Source: Spirometra erinaceieuropaei
Lineage: Eukaryota; Platyhelminthes; Cestoda; Diphyllobothriidea; Diphyllobothriidae
Assembly: GCA_902702965.1 (NCBI GenBank)
Contig: CACRXP010000727.1
Location: 255,480 to 319,479, forward strand
DNA length: 64,000 nucleotides
Reading direction: 5' to 3'
Shown: piece after piece, positions 33,991 to 46,583 of the stretch
How the letters are laid out: each line of letters starts with the position of its first letter
Numbering within the stretch: the first letter of the stretch is position 1
Made by a program: the position numbers and the translations under genes
Notes under the pieces: model-generated
Seen by the model: the letters and a program-made list of their open reading frames with translations, nothing else
What the model was told of the DNA's origin: nothing
Database searches by the model: none

Positions 33991-35511
33991 CGGATAGGTC
34001 ATCGAGTCTTATGGGACCGATGGAAGAAGGGGTTATGTGGGTGGTGCTAATGGCTGGGAGAAAGGTGAAAAAGGATGAGGTTTTGGAAAAATGTTCTAAT
34101 TCCGTGAATAGGTTCAAATGGATCCGCGCGTGACCTTAAAAGCGACCCGGAAAATTAAATACTGGCGAAGCTTAACACCAAGAAACCAAAGTAAGCTAAG
34201 TATAGCACCTGCACAGTAAGACGTCAAGTTCAAAGATCAAGGCAGCAAAGTAGCCAATAGACGTACGAGGACGAACTACGTTGGCGAATCCCATAAGAGT
34301 AAAGCGGGAACGTTGACCCACCGGCACGACATGATGCAGAACAACGAAGCCCAAGGAATTCGCCAAGGTCGCCGAATTAGTGTGCATACCAACCGAAAAA
34401 AGGCTGGATGTAGTACTTAAGCGAAAATATATCTTAAACAGGCAGCCAGTGCACCTAAAGTAAACAACACTACTTTTGTAAGAATCAGTAGGTAGTAATG
34501 AGCAATATGCAAAGTCGGGCGGCAAATTGCGTCTTTCCCGGAAATTCTTCTTTTCCAACAGTGACTGAGGTTCGGAATGTTCTACCTGTAGATGCCACTA
34601 TATCCACATCTGTAGAAGATCTTAGTGAGAAACTGAATCAATGTGAGATTACGCGCGACCATGCCACCCGTCGATATCGTCTTTACATCTTATGTAGCAA
34701 TTTATCACCGTTATAACCCTACTGCGCATATCCCAGTAGCACTTGTTTATGAAAATTTTATTGTCGTTCCAGATCGTATATATTTACGAATAGTTACCGA
34801 TACTGTCCACTTCGGGGGAAGGGATGCACCGTATGCTGCCCTACTGAGTTCAAACATACCGCCACATGAGCCTGACAAACGAACCTCCGGAATCACAGAC
34901 GCACCGCTTGAACTCCTGGGTGGTGGTTGACCGTTTCCTATGCCATGTTCCCGGCCATGCTTCCTAAGACCTACCACTTACGCTGTCTTCTGCGTTCAGT
35001 ATCGGTTCGACCTGCAACCCCTCTTCTGCTTTTTTGCATACATAACACCTAGGACTGAGCCAAGGCTCTGCCTATTAATATTTGGCTTAGCATTTAGGAC
35101 GGGGACATGTGCCAGCAAGAGTGGGGCTCAGGGCCAAACCAATCTCAAAAAGTCTGAAATCACCCATAGTTATATTAATTTCTAAAGCGGTTTCTGAAAC
35201 ATTGCGATAGGGATCCCGTATGAGGCTCCACCCAGTCTTTATTCCTGTAACATGTCCCGGTGTTTGTGCTTGAGGGGCCAGGTCGTGCGTGTGGCGCGCG
35301 CAGGCAAGGTCACTAGAGATGCCACCACTGCGCCTATTCCCCACAACTGTCAATTGACCGGCTCTGATAGTGCCCAGGGCCTGGGAATGGGAATAGAGTG
35401 AGATCGACTATTCAACACATTTTCCTCATAATTAATAAACTAACGCGCTTGAAGCTATCATGGTGCACTAAAACCCGTAACCTGAAAGGTCGCCAACTGA
35501 CAGGATAACTT
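33991..35511. other. Nothing recognised
   Basis: Overlapping short frames on both strands without identifiable domains or splice structure. Confidence 0.45.
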
Positions 35512-35757
35512 GGACCTCGCAGTCGACCCAGCGCGTGTTTGTATGGAGAGGCCGATTGTTAGTCTGACCGTCAGGCTGTGTAATGGTCCCCCCTTAATGT
35601 GGCCTATATGGTATTCCCACCTAGTGGGATCCTAACCTGGTGTCGCGGCACGCCTAGGGACAGCTCGGGACGCGCCAGCCAACTGTGCGCCCTCTTACCT
35701 CCGGTCTTCCTCACTGTCTTGACAAGGGGCTCAGGTGGGGGAGGTGAGAGTGCGGCA
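35512..35757 (+). repeat. Dispersed repeat family R2, copy B
   Basis: Diverged second copy of 16351-16595 in the same orientation, with GGACCTCGCAGTCGACCCAG, GGCCTATATGGTATTCCCAC and GTCGCGGCACGCCTAGGG. No coding potential is evident. Confidence 0.65.
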
Positions 35758-35959
35758 AATGCTGATCAAGTCTACTATCACTATAAAAGAAATCACGCGC
35801 AAGTCACCATATCTGCTCACCCTGCTGTGGAGCACACGGTGGAAGGAGTCGAAATCGATGGTCAAACTGCCAGTCAGTCAACATGGCCCACTTAAATGAC
35901 CTAGGCAGATATGTCACGTTAGGGTCCCGGTGGGAACGATTGCATACGTACCACCGGAC

Positions 35960-36100
35960 TTAGGGTTACGCTTGGAATTAATGTTAAGGTTAGGATTACG
36001 GTTGAGGCTATGCTGGTGGTTAGGGTTAGAGCTACGTCCGCGTACCACATACCGTCCTTCGTAATCCTTTGAGTGGCTCAAGGTTTGTGGTTAGGGTTAG
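35960..36100 (+). repeat. Degenerate TTAGGG-like (interstitial telomeric-type) sequence
   Basis: Recurring GGTTAGGGTTAG, TTAGGGTTACG, AAGGTTAGGATTACGG and GGTTAGGGTTAGC over 140 bases, all in one orientation. Flatworm telomeres are TTAGGG repeats. This could be an ancient telomeric insertion or a GGTTAG minisatellite. Confidence 0.5.
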
Positions 36101-38639
36101 CTTTTCCCACTATGTAGCAAGTTTCCCAAAATGCTTAATGGATGGTTGTGTGGGGTTGTGAACGTGCCCATATCGGTTTGGGCGTGAGCAGATGTCAAGA
36201 CCTGCTTCGCTTCTGCATAGCCCCCCACGTCCAGTCGTTTACTATTCACAGAGCTTTTATTGGAATGCCTCCCTTACCATATGCCTGCCAGGTTGGCGCG
36301 AGCTTTAAACTAATTGTTCTGGCTGCTTACTGACTTTTTTATTTCCTCCTTCATGCGCGTGACGTCAAATTTCCTTGGTTTTCTTTCATCTAGTTCTCCT
36401 CCGATCATTTGACTCGAGCCGAGCTACCGGGCGTGCACTCTTTCTCTATTACCGGAATGCTCAGTTGTGCTGCGTTGCGTATACTAGTTCCCTTTCATAC
36501 GCATCCGGGAATGCTGCTTCGTGTGCATCCACACAATGAACGGCACCCTGTTTACTCATCCTTGCAAATGGCTTTCGCGGGCAGTCGCGGTCGCACTGAC
36601 GATTCGCCTACCGGTACTGCTGTGCCGTTGCTCACCTTGCGACACACGCCGTGCCTTGTGTTTGTGTTGAACACCCGCCGGTATCCGATTTACTCCTACG
36701 AGGATTTGCGGACTTATCATCAGTGATTCTCAGGTGCACAGGCCTCTTCCCATACCGCAACACACAGCGGCTTTGATTGGCTATGGTCTCTAAATTGCCC
36801 ATATGTGGCTTTTCCTGCTTCCGTGCAGGTTGACACCAATTACTTTAGTGGGCAGTGTTGAGTCGGACACAATGAGTCTCGTCACTTCTCCTTGCCAACT
36901 TTCCTGGTTTGTCAGATATACCTTCTTCGCTTTATAGTGAAAATGGCATCCGGTTTGCGGTCGAACGCGTGATTACCATCATGGGGTGGCATGGTCGTTT
37001 TCCTGAAATGTGTCCCCCTACGCTCAACCACCACCTTGTGACGGTCTGCGCCATGAGTCCTTTCCTACTTTCTTTGGCCAGCGACACCTACTTACCATGA
37101 CGACCTTCCGGAATTTAAACCGGTCGTCGTCAGCACAGTCACACTTGTCCACTTGCTTACCGCAGAGTCGAAGTCTCTGCTTCCGTGTGCTCAGACAAGT
37201 TTCCGATGCGCGAAGTGCAGTGGGTATGAGTAAGACTTTGGCAATTTGACACAACCACTCTTGTCTGCATCAGCGACTGCCCAGCCTCTGTTGGCAAGGG
37301 TCCCTTTTCCCCTACCCATGTGCAGATTCGGTGGCATATGATAGTCCATCCAACTACTACCACGTCGACGTCCTGGGCCGCGGTACGTTCTTCTGCCTAT
37401 ATCTGCTTGTCTTTCGTAAAGGTCTGCATGTTTTACAGTTAGTGGGAGCTTAGCGGAACAGCGGGGCTATCTCCGTAGGCTAGAACTGGCATCTGCCTAT
37501 TGTCACCACCGCAAACCGCGTGCTTGCCTGCACTTATATATTTACGGTTCATCGTAAGTTTTTGTACATACCCAACTAACGCACGGCGTCATGAGTTACG
37601 GCCGTCAAGTTTAATGGAGTACGCCATCACTTGCCGCGGGCTTGGTTACTAATGGCTCGTTACATTCACCCTTCCATCCTTCATGACAGCATCCTGCCGT
37701 TCCGGGGAAGGCTGTCTGCAGACCGGTCGTTTCCTACTTGCAAATAGTCCGCCAGCGAGGATGTTGTGTCAGTGCGGATAACCTATCACACAACTCACGT
37801 CTCAATCCTCCTCTAACCTCTTCCAGTATATACCGATGGCAAATCCGAGTCAGGTCCACCGGGGATGTAACCGTTTGTCGTAGCCGACGGCCAGAAATTA
37901 ATGTCATGAGATCTCTATCCTCTACTTCCGAGCGAGCTTTCGTTTACAGGGAACGCCTATGTTAGGAGTTTCAGTTAATTGATACCGCATGAAAGACTGT
38001 CAAGCAGCAATTAGACGACCAGAACCTGTCCGCTGTCCTTGAACAAAAGTGTTATGCCCCTCATACTAACACTTTCAGTGATGGGTATCCAAAAACTCCA
38101 GTCGATATGTAATAAGCCAATCTGGGCCACAAAACATGCCAAAAAAGAAAGCTCGAAATCAGTCCAAAAAGATGTCAAGGTAAATATCTATAACATCTAG
38201 TATGACGGGGATGGCACCGGGACAAAGCACGTCTTCGATGTCCGGACGACATGAAGGAATGTTAGTGACCGGATCAATCGTCTTTACTACAAAGTGCAGA
38301 AAAGCACCCCTCCCAATACGGCCCTCTGAAGAGTGCTGAATTGTTGTATACCCCCGCAGTCCTATATCGTCTACAAGCAGGATATTTTTAAGGTTGTAGG
38401 AAGGCTTTGTACAGCAGTTAAACTTCGTCAATCGTGTGACCGTTAAGGATTACACACCAAATAAAGCCCTGCAGGCCTGATCTGATGTCAGAGGTTTCCT
38501 GAAGATTCAACTCATGATGGTTTTTCCGGCACACCTCAATATCACCTACCTCAACTTGATGCAGGTTTGATTCCGCCCGATCCAGCCGGCTTCAGTTGGT
38601 GCTCATTGTGGTTATCCATGCATAATGGTTAGTGGCAGG
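36101..38639. other. Nothing recognised
   Basis: Moderately GC-rich, with overlapping short frames on both strands. A 90-aa minus frame (38159-38431) directly follows the minus RTE fragment and may be its 3' part, but I cannot show it. Confidence 0.4.
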
Positions 38640-39400
38640 TGATCTGAAGAGCTTAACACACTCCCCTACAGTGAGAAGACTAGATACGGTAGCGACAAGA
38701 ACCGACGCCTTCACCCGCTGTCAAGCCTCACTAGAGTTCTCATTAGATGGGCAACGGAAGACGTGCCCAAATCACCGCGGCCGTACTTTTTGAATGGCTT
38801 TAGATATCCTTGCGATGCTGTTTGGACAAACAAGGACTGTTGAGTTTTGGACGAATTTGATGAACTTCACTCAAGGGATGGTTGTTCGTTTTTCGCACAC
38901 ACAGCTCAGTATCCACAATCTTACAAGAAAGCTGGCTGGACAAATGCCCGGCACACCTTAATCTTTATGGCAAATATGTTGCGTCAGGTCCACGGATTTC
39001 CCTCGCGGCCTGCTAAACCCATGCAAGCAGCATCGATGAGGATAAACAAGTTCTCCTTACTCTGTCCACTTGGCGGCAATTTCGCTCCGATCTGACAATC
39101 ATTAATTCTGAGAAATTATCATTGGTGAGCGATACAGCTCGATGCAGCGTTAATACATCAAACGACTGACCGTACTACCTCGTCCACCAGAGACATCCCA
39201 TTGAAGGCCATCATAATCTGACGTCGAAAAGGTGACTTAATCAGTGTAGACGAGACTAGCCAGTCGGATCAAGACAGTATGCAATCCACCAGAGAATCCT
39301 GCCAACTACATAGTCGGTCAGGATGAGCAACAAGATGCAACCTTGTTGAAAGCCAGACAGGATGGGAAGACTTGCTTTTAACCGATTATGGATAGTACTC
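38640..39400 (-). mobile_element. RTE/CR1-like LINE fragment, minus
   Basis: The complement of about 39370-39290 reads LSGFQQGCILLLILTDYVVG, resembling the RQGCILSPxLFNYxxDWILG motif of the RT palm. The complement of 38870-38710 reads VKFIKFVQNSTVLVCPNSIA, RISKAIQKVRPR-stop-FGHVFR and CPSNE. These correspond to the post-RT motif (ARISQAIQERRLRWFGHVLRR). The part between is heavily mutated. Confidence 0.55.
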
Positions 39401-39949
39401 GTCGAGGATGGTGATGGATTTGTAGGCAAACTATCTAGCTAAGCTAGCTACCAACAGTGGCTCACGATGAGCGGGATCAAACGCATGTCAGCTCAATCCT
39501 CCCTCCCTTGAAGCCCTGAAACCTATTTCAACAGTCTTCGGCAGGTTATCTTTTCCGAGCGTCTTGATGCTGTGCAGCCCTAAAGTAGCGGGTGTGGTCT
39601 CGTCTTAGGAGGGTCGAAGCGGGGAATGCATATGAGGAGCTCACATTAGCGTTCGATCATGACGACAATATACATCTTTAAGAGTTACTTGGTGTTGTGA
39701 ACCTTCAACTTACTTGGCCAGTGGGCTAGTGGCTTTAGTTTCGTCGACGTTTGAGGTTAGCTGTACAGGAGTCGCGATCTTGACCGGGTAAGTCATCCCT
39801 ATCCCCTTGAAACACTCTTCGATCTCAGAGCTTTCAAAACCGAACAAGAAAGAAGGCCTAACTCTATACGTCGATGTTACATGTGCAGGCCACCCGAGTT
39901 TTACAGAAGAGACATTTCAACTGTTAGGACGTCTTAAGCCATCACCGAC

Positions 39950-40310
39950 CTAGTCGGTCGGTTTATCAATAAACGCTAGGAAGACTAAAGTGTGTTCAAG
40001 CTGCACCCCTGGTCTGTTAACGTTGGGTTTTGCGCGTGGACGAGCAAAAAATTGACGTATTTGACTACCACCGCCAGGAGCCATCGTGAGTGAAGTGCAC
40101 CGACTTCGTCTCAAATGAGACAGTCCGCACTCTGTGCGTCATCAGAAGGATAACCCAGGTCATTCAAGAAAAATTACTAAGGTGATTTTGGCACGTTCTT
40201 CGCCGCCCAGCTCGGGAGCTCAGTGCTACTGTCCTCGATCTGGCACCGTTACCTGATTGGAGGCGTCGAAGAGGGTATCGACAGACGACTGCCTGCCCCA
40301 CTTAACCGGT
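39950..40310 (+). mobile_element. RTE/CR1-like LINE C-terminal fragment, plus
   Basis: INARKTKVCSSC at about 39969-40005 matches the INAGKTKVFSSC motif after the catalytic site. Then TDFVSNETVRTLCVIRRITQ, IQEKLLR-stop-FWHVLRR and PARELSATVLDLAPLPDWRR cover 40100-40290. Same family as the preceding minus fragment but head-to-head with it. Confidence 0.7.
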
Positions 40311-41959
40311 CCATCAGGCCGTAATATAAAATACGTAAATGGCCCACAACGATAATACTAGACATGCATCAGAGCGATTTTCTGGCGCGGGTGACAAAAT
40401 GGCATTTAAAACCAGCAAAAACAGTAGTTTGCAAAAGTGTGCGGCAACCCACCCCGAATGCACGTAATTTATTCAGGCTGCAAGTAATCTAACAACCGCA
40501 CCTATCACAGAAATCGTCGAAGTCTAACGCTATGTCTAATACCTGAGAGCTGCTATGGGTACTCGCCTGAAATATTGATTCAAAAGGCATGCATAGACAT
40601 CAAAACTGCATTTGCATCTTCGCTGCAACTAGACCCCTGGCGGAGACTCAAGTCCTCAACAGCAAAGTCGCGGATGGCAGGGTTGCAAAAAGAACGACTG
40701 CAAAATAAACATGATTCAGGCATGATGCATACCCCCGAATACGGAAACATTTATGATGAAAAGTGCAAGAATTTACGTTAGACGGTCAACCGCCCCTGGG
40801 GTAGACTGCCAAAAAATAAGCTTCCAGAGTATGGTGAACTTGCCCCGAGTGGCTGCGCATAAGGGCGCCCTAAGCTCTCTGGGTAAAATTGCACAAGAAT
40901 GGAATGCAAGTCAGGACTGACAGACGTGATGTTCGACGGCTAACTTGTGTTCCAAGCAGGGCTGTGATATATGCCATTCCATAAACGCAGCCGCTTAAAA
41001 CATAAGCCAGCCTTCCAGTGCGCGCGCAATTGCACCCTGCGCATGTTGCATTCGTACAATGTATTGGGCGGAAAAAAAATCACTACAGATGTCTACTGCA
41101 CTTGCATCCGAAAGCCATTGGTAACGAGGAGAACATGATTCACCTCATTACCCATGTCTTTCAAAGGCAGGAGGGCAAGAGTGGGAAAACGCAAAACGTG
41201 GGAGAAGAAAGGGACAATGACTGAGAAAAACATACGGCTCGGTGATCGTCAATTCAATGATTAAAACAAAACACTTCTCAATGTTCCAATGAGACTAATT
41301 CACACACCTATGTTTGTCAGACATCGTCTTTACTCATGTTTTACGCGGAAGTAAATGAAAGAATGTTAACATAAACTCAAAACTGGTGGTACGAGCCATG
41401 GGTAGTTACCATGCTGTGGAGGTCCGTCAAATGAAATAAATATGAAACATTTACGCACCAAGAAAGGAAGAATAACCATTAAAAAAAAGCCAAAACAGAC
41501 GAAAACGAACCAAAATATATCACGGTAGGGCAACGAAAGCGACGCACGAAAGTTTACTTACAAGAAGACGAAGAACGGCCAATTATGTGAAAACCTGGAT
41601 AAATCGGACAAACGCAGTAAAACGAGGAGGAATATTTACGACTTATATTCACGTGGATTCAAGGGAGATTTTCGTATGTGTGAGCAGAGAGTGCAGCGTA
41701 GACTGTTGTCAGCATAACGAACTTCCTAGACTCTCAACATATTTTTTCACTGGTCGTTGAATATAAGTGAGGTCGTAACCCCCTGCGTCGACAGAGAAGT
41801 AAGACGTTTCTAAAGTGTGTGGGGTATGTCACGAAAGCCATTTCCTCAGATTACCGTTTCTGAAATGATAACGGGCTCGGGAAGGCCAGTCTATCGGACT
41901 TGAGTACTTAATCGAGATATACAGTGCACTCAGGTTATATTCAAGTAGTTCGCCCATAA
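40311..41959. other. Nothing recognised
   Basis: AT-rich sequence with no open frame of interest and no repeat with a second copy in the window. Confidence 0.5.
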
Positions 41960-42293
41960 GTGCATTGCAAAACGGGCACACTCAACCGAGCCATAGACCT
42001 ACATCCCGCCTGCCAGGCGCTCCGCACAAGACTCGAGTCAGTCCAGGCAGGGCCGATGGCACGGATGAGAAGAGTCACACGGGGTCGACCGCCGACGCTG
42101 GCGGAGAGAGGAGAAGGCACTGACAGGATTTCACGTGACCGACGTGGCACACTGTCTCACGGACGTACTCGCGAGGCCGGAAACGCTACGTCTGAGGAAC
42201 AACGATCGATCAGCCCGCCGTCTGACGAGGGGGAGTCCAACGAGCACGCCGACGCAGCGGCAACCACGTTAGGCGTGAGGGGGACACAAGCCA
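41960..42293 (+). other. Open frame of unknown origin, runs into an assembly gap
   Basis: A continuous Arg/Glu/Ser-rich frame (for example AGPMARMRRVTRGRPPTLAE) with higher GC than its surroundings ends at the N run. I do not recognise it. It could be a gag or nucleic-acid-binding part of an element, or chance. It shows no splice-supported exon structure. Confidence 0.3.
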
Positions 42294-42357
42294 NNNNNNN
42301 NNNNNNNNNNNNNNNNNNNNNNNNNNNNNNNNNNNNNNNNNNNNNNNNNNNNNNNNN
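42294..42357. other. Assembly gap (64 N)
   Basis: A run of N inside the open frame that starts at 41960. Confidence 0.98.
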
Positions 42358-43029
42358 GAAGATTCGTGTTATCGAATGTGTTCTCAGCAGCGTGTGCAGG
42401 CGTCATTTTTCTATTGTCAAGACTGATTGCTAAACTTCGTTGAGCAAATAACCCTACTGCTGCTCCACTCGTTTGCAAAAAAAGAAGATATACGCTACAA
42501 GTTTATACACTAATACGGTTAAATACGCATGAGCAGCATAAGCTCATGCTTGGCTTCGAGATGTTCCTCGTATATAATGCTTATTTTGCTAACGCCCACC
42601 AATCCCATATTGATTTTTTTCAAACAAACGGACAAGCTCTAAGAGAAGCAGTGAAAATGTACAAAATGTAGACACAGAAAGAGTGTAGGTCATTTGTTTA
42701 GGAGAAAGATAAGGCAGCCTTACCGTAAGACTACGTAACAATTATTGCGGACGGCTATAGAAAGCTCAGAGTGTTATGGAAGCAATCGACAGATTATTAT
42801 GTGCGTTTGAAGTCCACGAGAAAAGTCAACCACAGCCTTTCTCCTGTGCCTATGGGCTATTACTTCAACGGCTTTGTTCTGTGCCGACTGGAGCAGAGCG
42901 ATAAGCGAGTCCAATGCATTAAAATAAGTACCCGTGGAGATTCTTAGATGCGGTAGACCTAAGGTGAATGAGATAAGATGGTGGAAATCACGGCGTCCCG
43001 GAGGTCGGAACAGGTTCCTCACAAATGGT
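42358..43029. other. Flank of gypsy 3' end
   Basis: Where a gypsy 3' LTR would be expected. I could not match it to the sequence above 48095, so the LTR is lost, diverged or inside the gap. Confidence 0.4.
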
Positions 43030-43039
43030 CACTACCGTC

Positions 43040-43990
43040 GATGTAGGCCGGCTTTACACGATTAATGTTGACTGTGTCTGTCTTGCCGTTGCGATCGATG
43101 ACAATATCTTTGTCAGATCGACGAAGGACTTTATACGACCCGTCATAGAGTGGCTGGAGTGGCCGCCGGACAGCGTCATGCTGAACCAAGACGCACGAGG
43201 TGGCGTTGCGCAGAGATTGCGCATGGCAATACGTAATCGCTCCACATAACTGCCAGGTTCAAAAAACGTTTGGGTGTTTGAACGAGACACTAAATCACCG
43301 GGCAGTCGTTGGGAGGTTCCGTAGACAAGATCAGCTGCTGTGCAACGGAGAGTGGAACGACGGGACAACAGCACCAGGGGAAGGTGATAGGACCATCGAG
43401 AAGGATCGGGCTGGGCCAATATGAAAGTCTTAAGCTGTCGATGGAAGCGTTCGACGAGACCATTTGCTTGAGGGTGGTATGCTGTTGTTCGAATTCGGTT
43501 GATACCGAGAAGGGATGTGAGCTCGCGAAACAGCGTGAACTCGAATTGGGATCCGTGGCCAGTGGTGACAGTCGCGGGAGCTCCAAAATTAGATACCCAA
43601 TGCGTCAGGAAAGCTTTTGCTTCGGTTCCAGCCCTGATTTCCGGAATGGGCGCAGCAACCGGCCACCGAGTAAAGTGGTCAATGCCTGTCAGCATATAGG
43701 CAGAACCGTTAGATGGTGGAAGCGGACCTACCAGGTCAGTGTGCACATGACTTAAACGTGCATCAGGAGTGGTGAAAGTACCTGGCGGGGTAGTAGTATG
43801 CGATAAGTTTTGGCACGCTGACACACGGTAGACAGGATCGGGTTAAGCGGCGTATATCCCGGTTGATGTTGGGCCAGACGAGTCGGTCACTGATGAGTTT
43901 CACTGTCGCCCGGACTCCAGGATGGGATAGATTGTGAAGAGCGTTGAACACTCGTCTTCGTAAAGTTGCTGGAACAAAAGGACGTTGGTG
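43040..43990 (-). pseudogene. Gypsy integrase
   Basis: The H2C2 finger is LHNLSHPGVRATVKLISDRL...CLPCVSVPK. The core D-D-E is seen as HTDLVGPLPPSNG, the middle motif ATVTTGHGSQFE (Asp replaced by Gly at TTDHG, a possible inactivating change) and TAYHPQANGLVERFHRQLK with the catalytic Glu. After a frameshift near 43220 the tail reads PLYDGSYKVLRRSDKDIVID. Confidence 0.88.
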
Positions 43991-45600
43991 TCCGGTAGAA
44001 AGGTCACGCGTTATAGTGTTAGTGCCAGTGGGAAGGGAGCATTTTGAAGACGCAAAGAAGAGTCCTCCTGGCGGTATTGGGAGAGCTCGTCACCCAAACG
44101 TTGTGCCTCAGCCATGAACGTGAAGTCTATGGCGTCTGTTGTAATGGAAGCCATCTCAATTCTTAAAAGAGCATCAGCACCCACACTTTCCTTACCATGG
44201 ACATGTTGGATGTCGCAGGAAAACTGTGAGATGAAATCTAGATGACGATTTTTACGGGGCGAATATCGATCGAGAGAGGCCCTCAGTGCAAAAACGTGTG
44301 GCTTCTGATCTGTTAGAACGACAAATGCGCGACACTCGAGGAAATGTCGGAAGTGCCGGATGGATAAGTAGACGGCGAGAAGTTCTTGGCCGAAGACACT
44401 GTAGCGGGTCTCTGCTGGGCTGAGCTTCTTCGAGAAGAAAGCCGGAGGCTGTAGAACACCACTACCAGTTTGCTGACGTGATGCACCAACGGCAGTGCTG
44501 GAAGCGTCTGTCATGAGGGTTAGTTGGGCATCAGCGCGGGGGTGGGAAAGCAGTGTTGCGCTGGAAAGTGCGGCCTTGACGTCACTGAAGGACCTGACGG
44601 CCTCCACGGTTATCACCAGTGTCTTCTTGGAGTGGGTCAACAGGCTGTTGAGTGGCTGCAGTATGGTAGCACCATGGGGAAGAAAACGGTGATAGTAGTT
44701 GGCCATCCCCAAGAAGCGGCGTAGTTGGTTGATGGTTGTTGGAACGGGGAACGTTGATCTTGCCGAAACCTTTTCTGGGACGGGCTTTATCCCATCAGAG
44801 TGTAATTCGTGACCCAAGAAGATAAGGCTGGGGACTCCAAACTCACATTTAGCAGAATTGATTACAACGCCAAAGGAGTCGAGCCGTTCGAAGAGTTGTC
44901 GACTATGAATCTCGTGTCCAGCAGTGTCAGAGCTAGCCACCAGCAAATCATCAATGTAGGCGTAGACGAAGTCGAGACCTCACAGAACCTGATAAATGAA
45001 TCGCTGAAAATTTTGAGTGACATACCTCAGTCCAAAGGGCATACGAGTGAATTCGAATAACCCAAAGGGAGTGATTACTGAAGTTTTCGGCACATCACTG
45101 ACCTCGATTGGAATTTGGTGGTAGGCACGAACAAGGTGCAGCTTGGAAAATACTCGCTTACCATGCAGCGAAAGAGTGAAGTCTTGAATGTGCGGGACGG
45201 GATACTGGTCGGGGACCGCCGCTGAGTTCAACGCCCGATAGTCACCACGCGGTCGTCAGTCGCCGCTGTTCTTTGGGACAAGATGCAGGGGTGATGCCCA
45301 GCAGCTGTCGCGCTGTCGGATGTTGCCGAGCTCAAGCATGTGTTCGAACTCTGCCTTGGCAATTTTCAAACTCTCCGGGGCAAGAAGACTTGGTCGGCTA
45401 GATTTGGGAGGTCCAGTGGTGCGAACGTGGTGGGTGACTGTGCATTTGATGTTCACTTCACGAAATGAGGGGTTGGTCGGACGGGGGAATTGCCTGAGGA
45501 GTGAGAGGAAAGGACAGTCAGAGGTGGGCATAACAGTGAGAGGGTTGACACGGGGGGTTCACATTGGATTGACAACGGGCATGAAGGTTGATGATGCATA
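43990..45600 (-). pseudogene. Gypsy reverse transcriptase and RNase H
   Basis: AKAEFEHMLELGNIRQRDSC, then [50 protein letters not shown] and catalytic VYAYIDDLLVAS. The RNase H follows: LTLMTDASSTAVGA, FFSKKLSPAETRYSVFGQEL, FVVLTDQKPHVFA and IQHVHGKESVGADALLR. In-frame stops interrupt it at SGD-stop-RP and QVL-stop-GL. Confidence 0.88.
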
Positions 45601-46583
45601 AGGGATTTGGGCGTATCATACTCCAAGAGTCTTAATCTCTCGGAGCACTGTGCCTTGATAGTCTCCAAAGCACGTAGAACGACCGGGTTTATCCTCCGAA
45701 ATTTTAAAACTAGGGACATTAGAATGCGCCTTTTCAACATGTACGTTAGACCTGGTCTGGAATACTGTTCGTTTTCATTTAGCCTCATGCGTGCTACTGA
45801 GCGGAAGAAAATAGAATCCGTTCAACACTTTTTTACCAAGAGAATTTTAACCCCGGAACACCGACATTTGTCTTACCAAGAAGGTTGCCGGCTAACGTAC
45901 CTTGATCCTTTATGGTTCCGTAGATTACAAAAGGGACTATTTTTGCTATTTAAACTCTTATATAATCACACATTTAACCCACTCACTTCTTTAAGACATC
46001 ATATCCACCCACGACCTAACAGTCACCGTGAGGTCTTCTTATTTCTGCCTCTGGCACGTACTGTTAAATATCGTCGGTTCTTTTCTGTGAACGCAATTGC
46101 TATTTGGAATAAACTACCCATGAGTGTGAAAACTCTGCAAAATTTTCCTTTATTTAAGAGAACCATTACTCGATTTTTGTATTCAGAAAAGCTCCCACAA
46201 ATTTTGAGTGCTGAATCTACTGATCGACTGTACCGTACCGATGGCGTTTGTGGTCTCTGAACACTATGGCCGGTCTCACCAGCTGTTCCTCAACGCCTCT
46301 ACTTTGACTATCCCCAACTTCATAAAAGGAATTTGACGTCCGATAATCTCCGATACCGTGCAACCTCCCCCCTTCTTGACGGTCGATATTCTACCACCGC
46401 CGACAGTTTTTTTTCTCCTGAGCCCTCCAAACCACAAAAACCACCATCAACTATAATTTTATGCCTTAAGCTCAGGAGTTTTTTTTTTTCACTGCTGGTC
46501 GGATTTGTGTTTAATCGCTTCCCTTGACAATGCCTGTAAACTGGCATTAAATTAAAATTTATTTATTTATTTATTTGTTACGA
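45601..46583 (+). mobile_element. 5'-truncated LINE with (ATTT)n tail, inserted in gypsy
   Basis: It begins abruptly in the RT thumb region at DLGVSYSKSLNLSEHCALIV and is open for over 210 residues to TGA at 46258. Motifs: FNMYVRPGLEYCSFSFSLMR, KKIESVQHFFTKRILTPEHR, FSVNAIAIWNKLPMSVKTLQ. The 3'UTR ends CCTGTAAACTGGCATTAAATT and a tail of ATTT units (46557-46578). The intact frame suggests a relatively recent insertion. Confidence 0.85.

Noticed and set aside
34196..34558. 120-aa minus frame with hydrophobic runs
   Set aside because: No recognisable family, no splice sites in phase and overlapping frames on the other strand.
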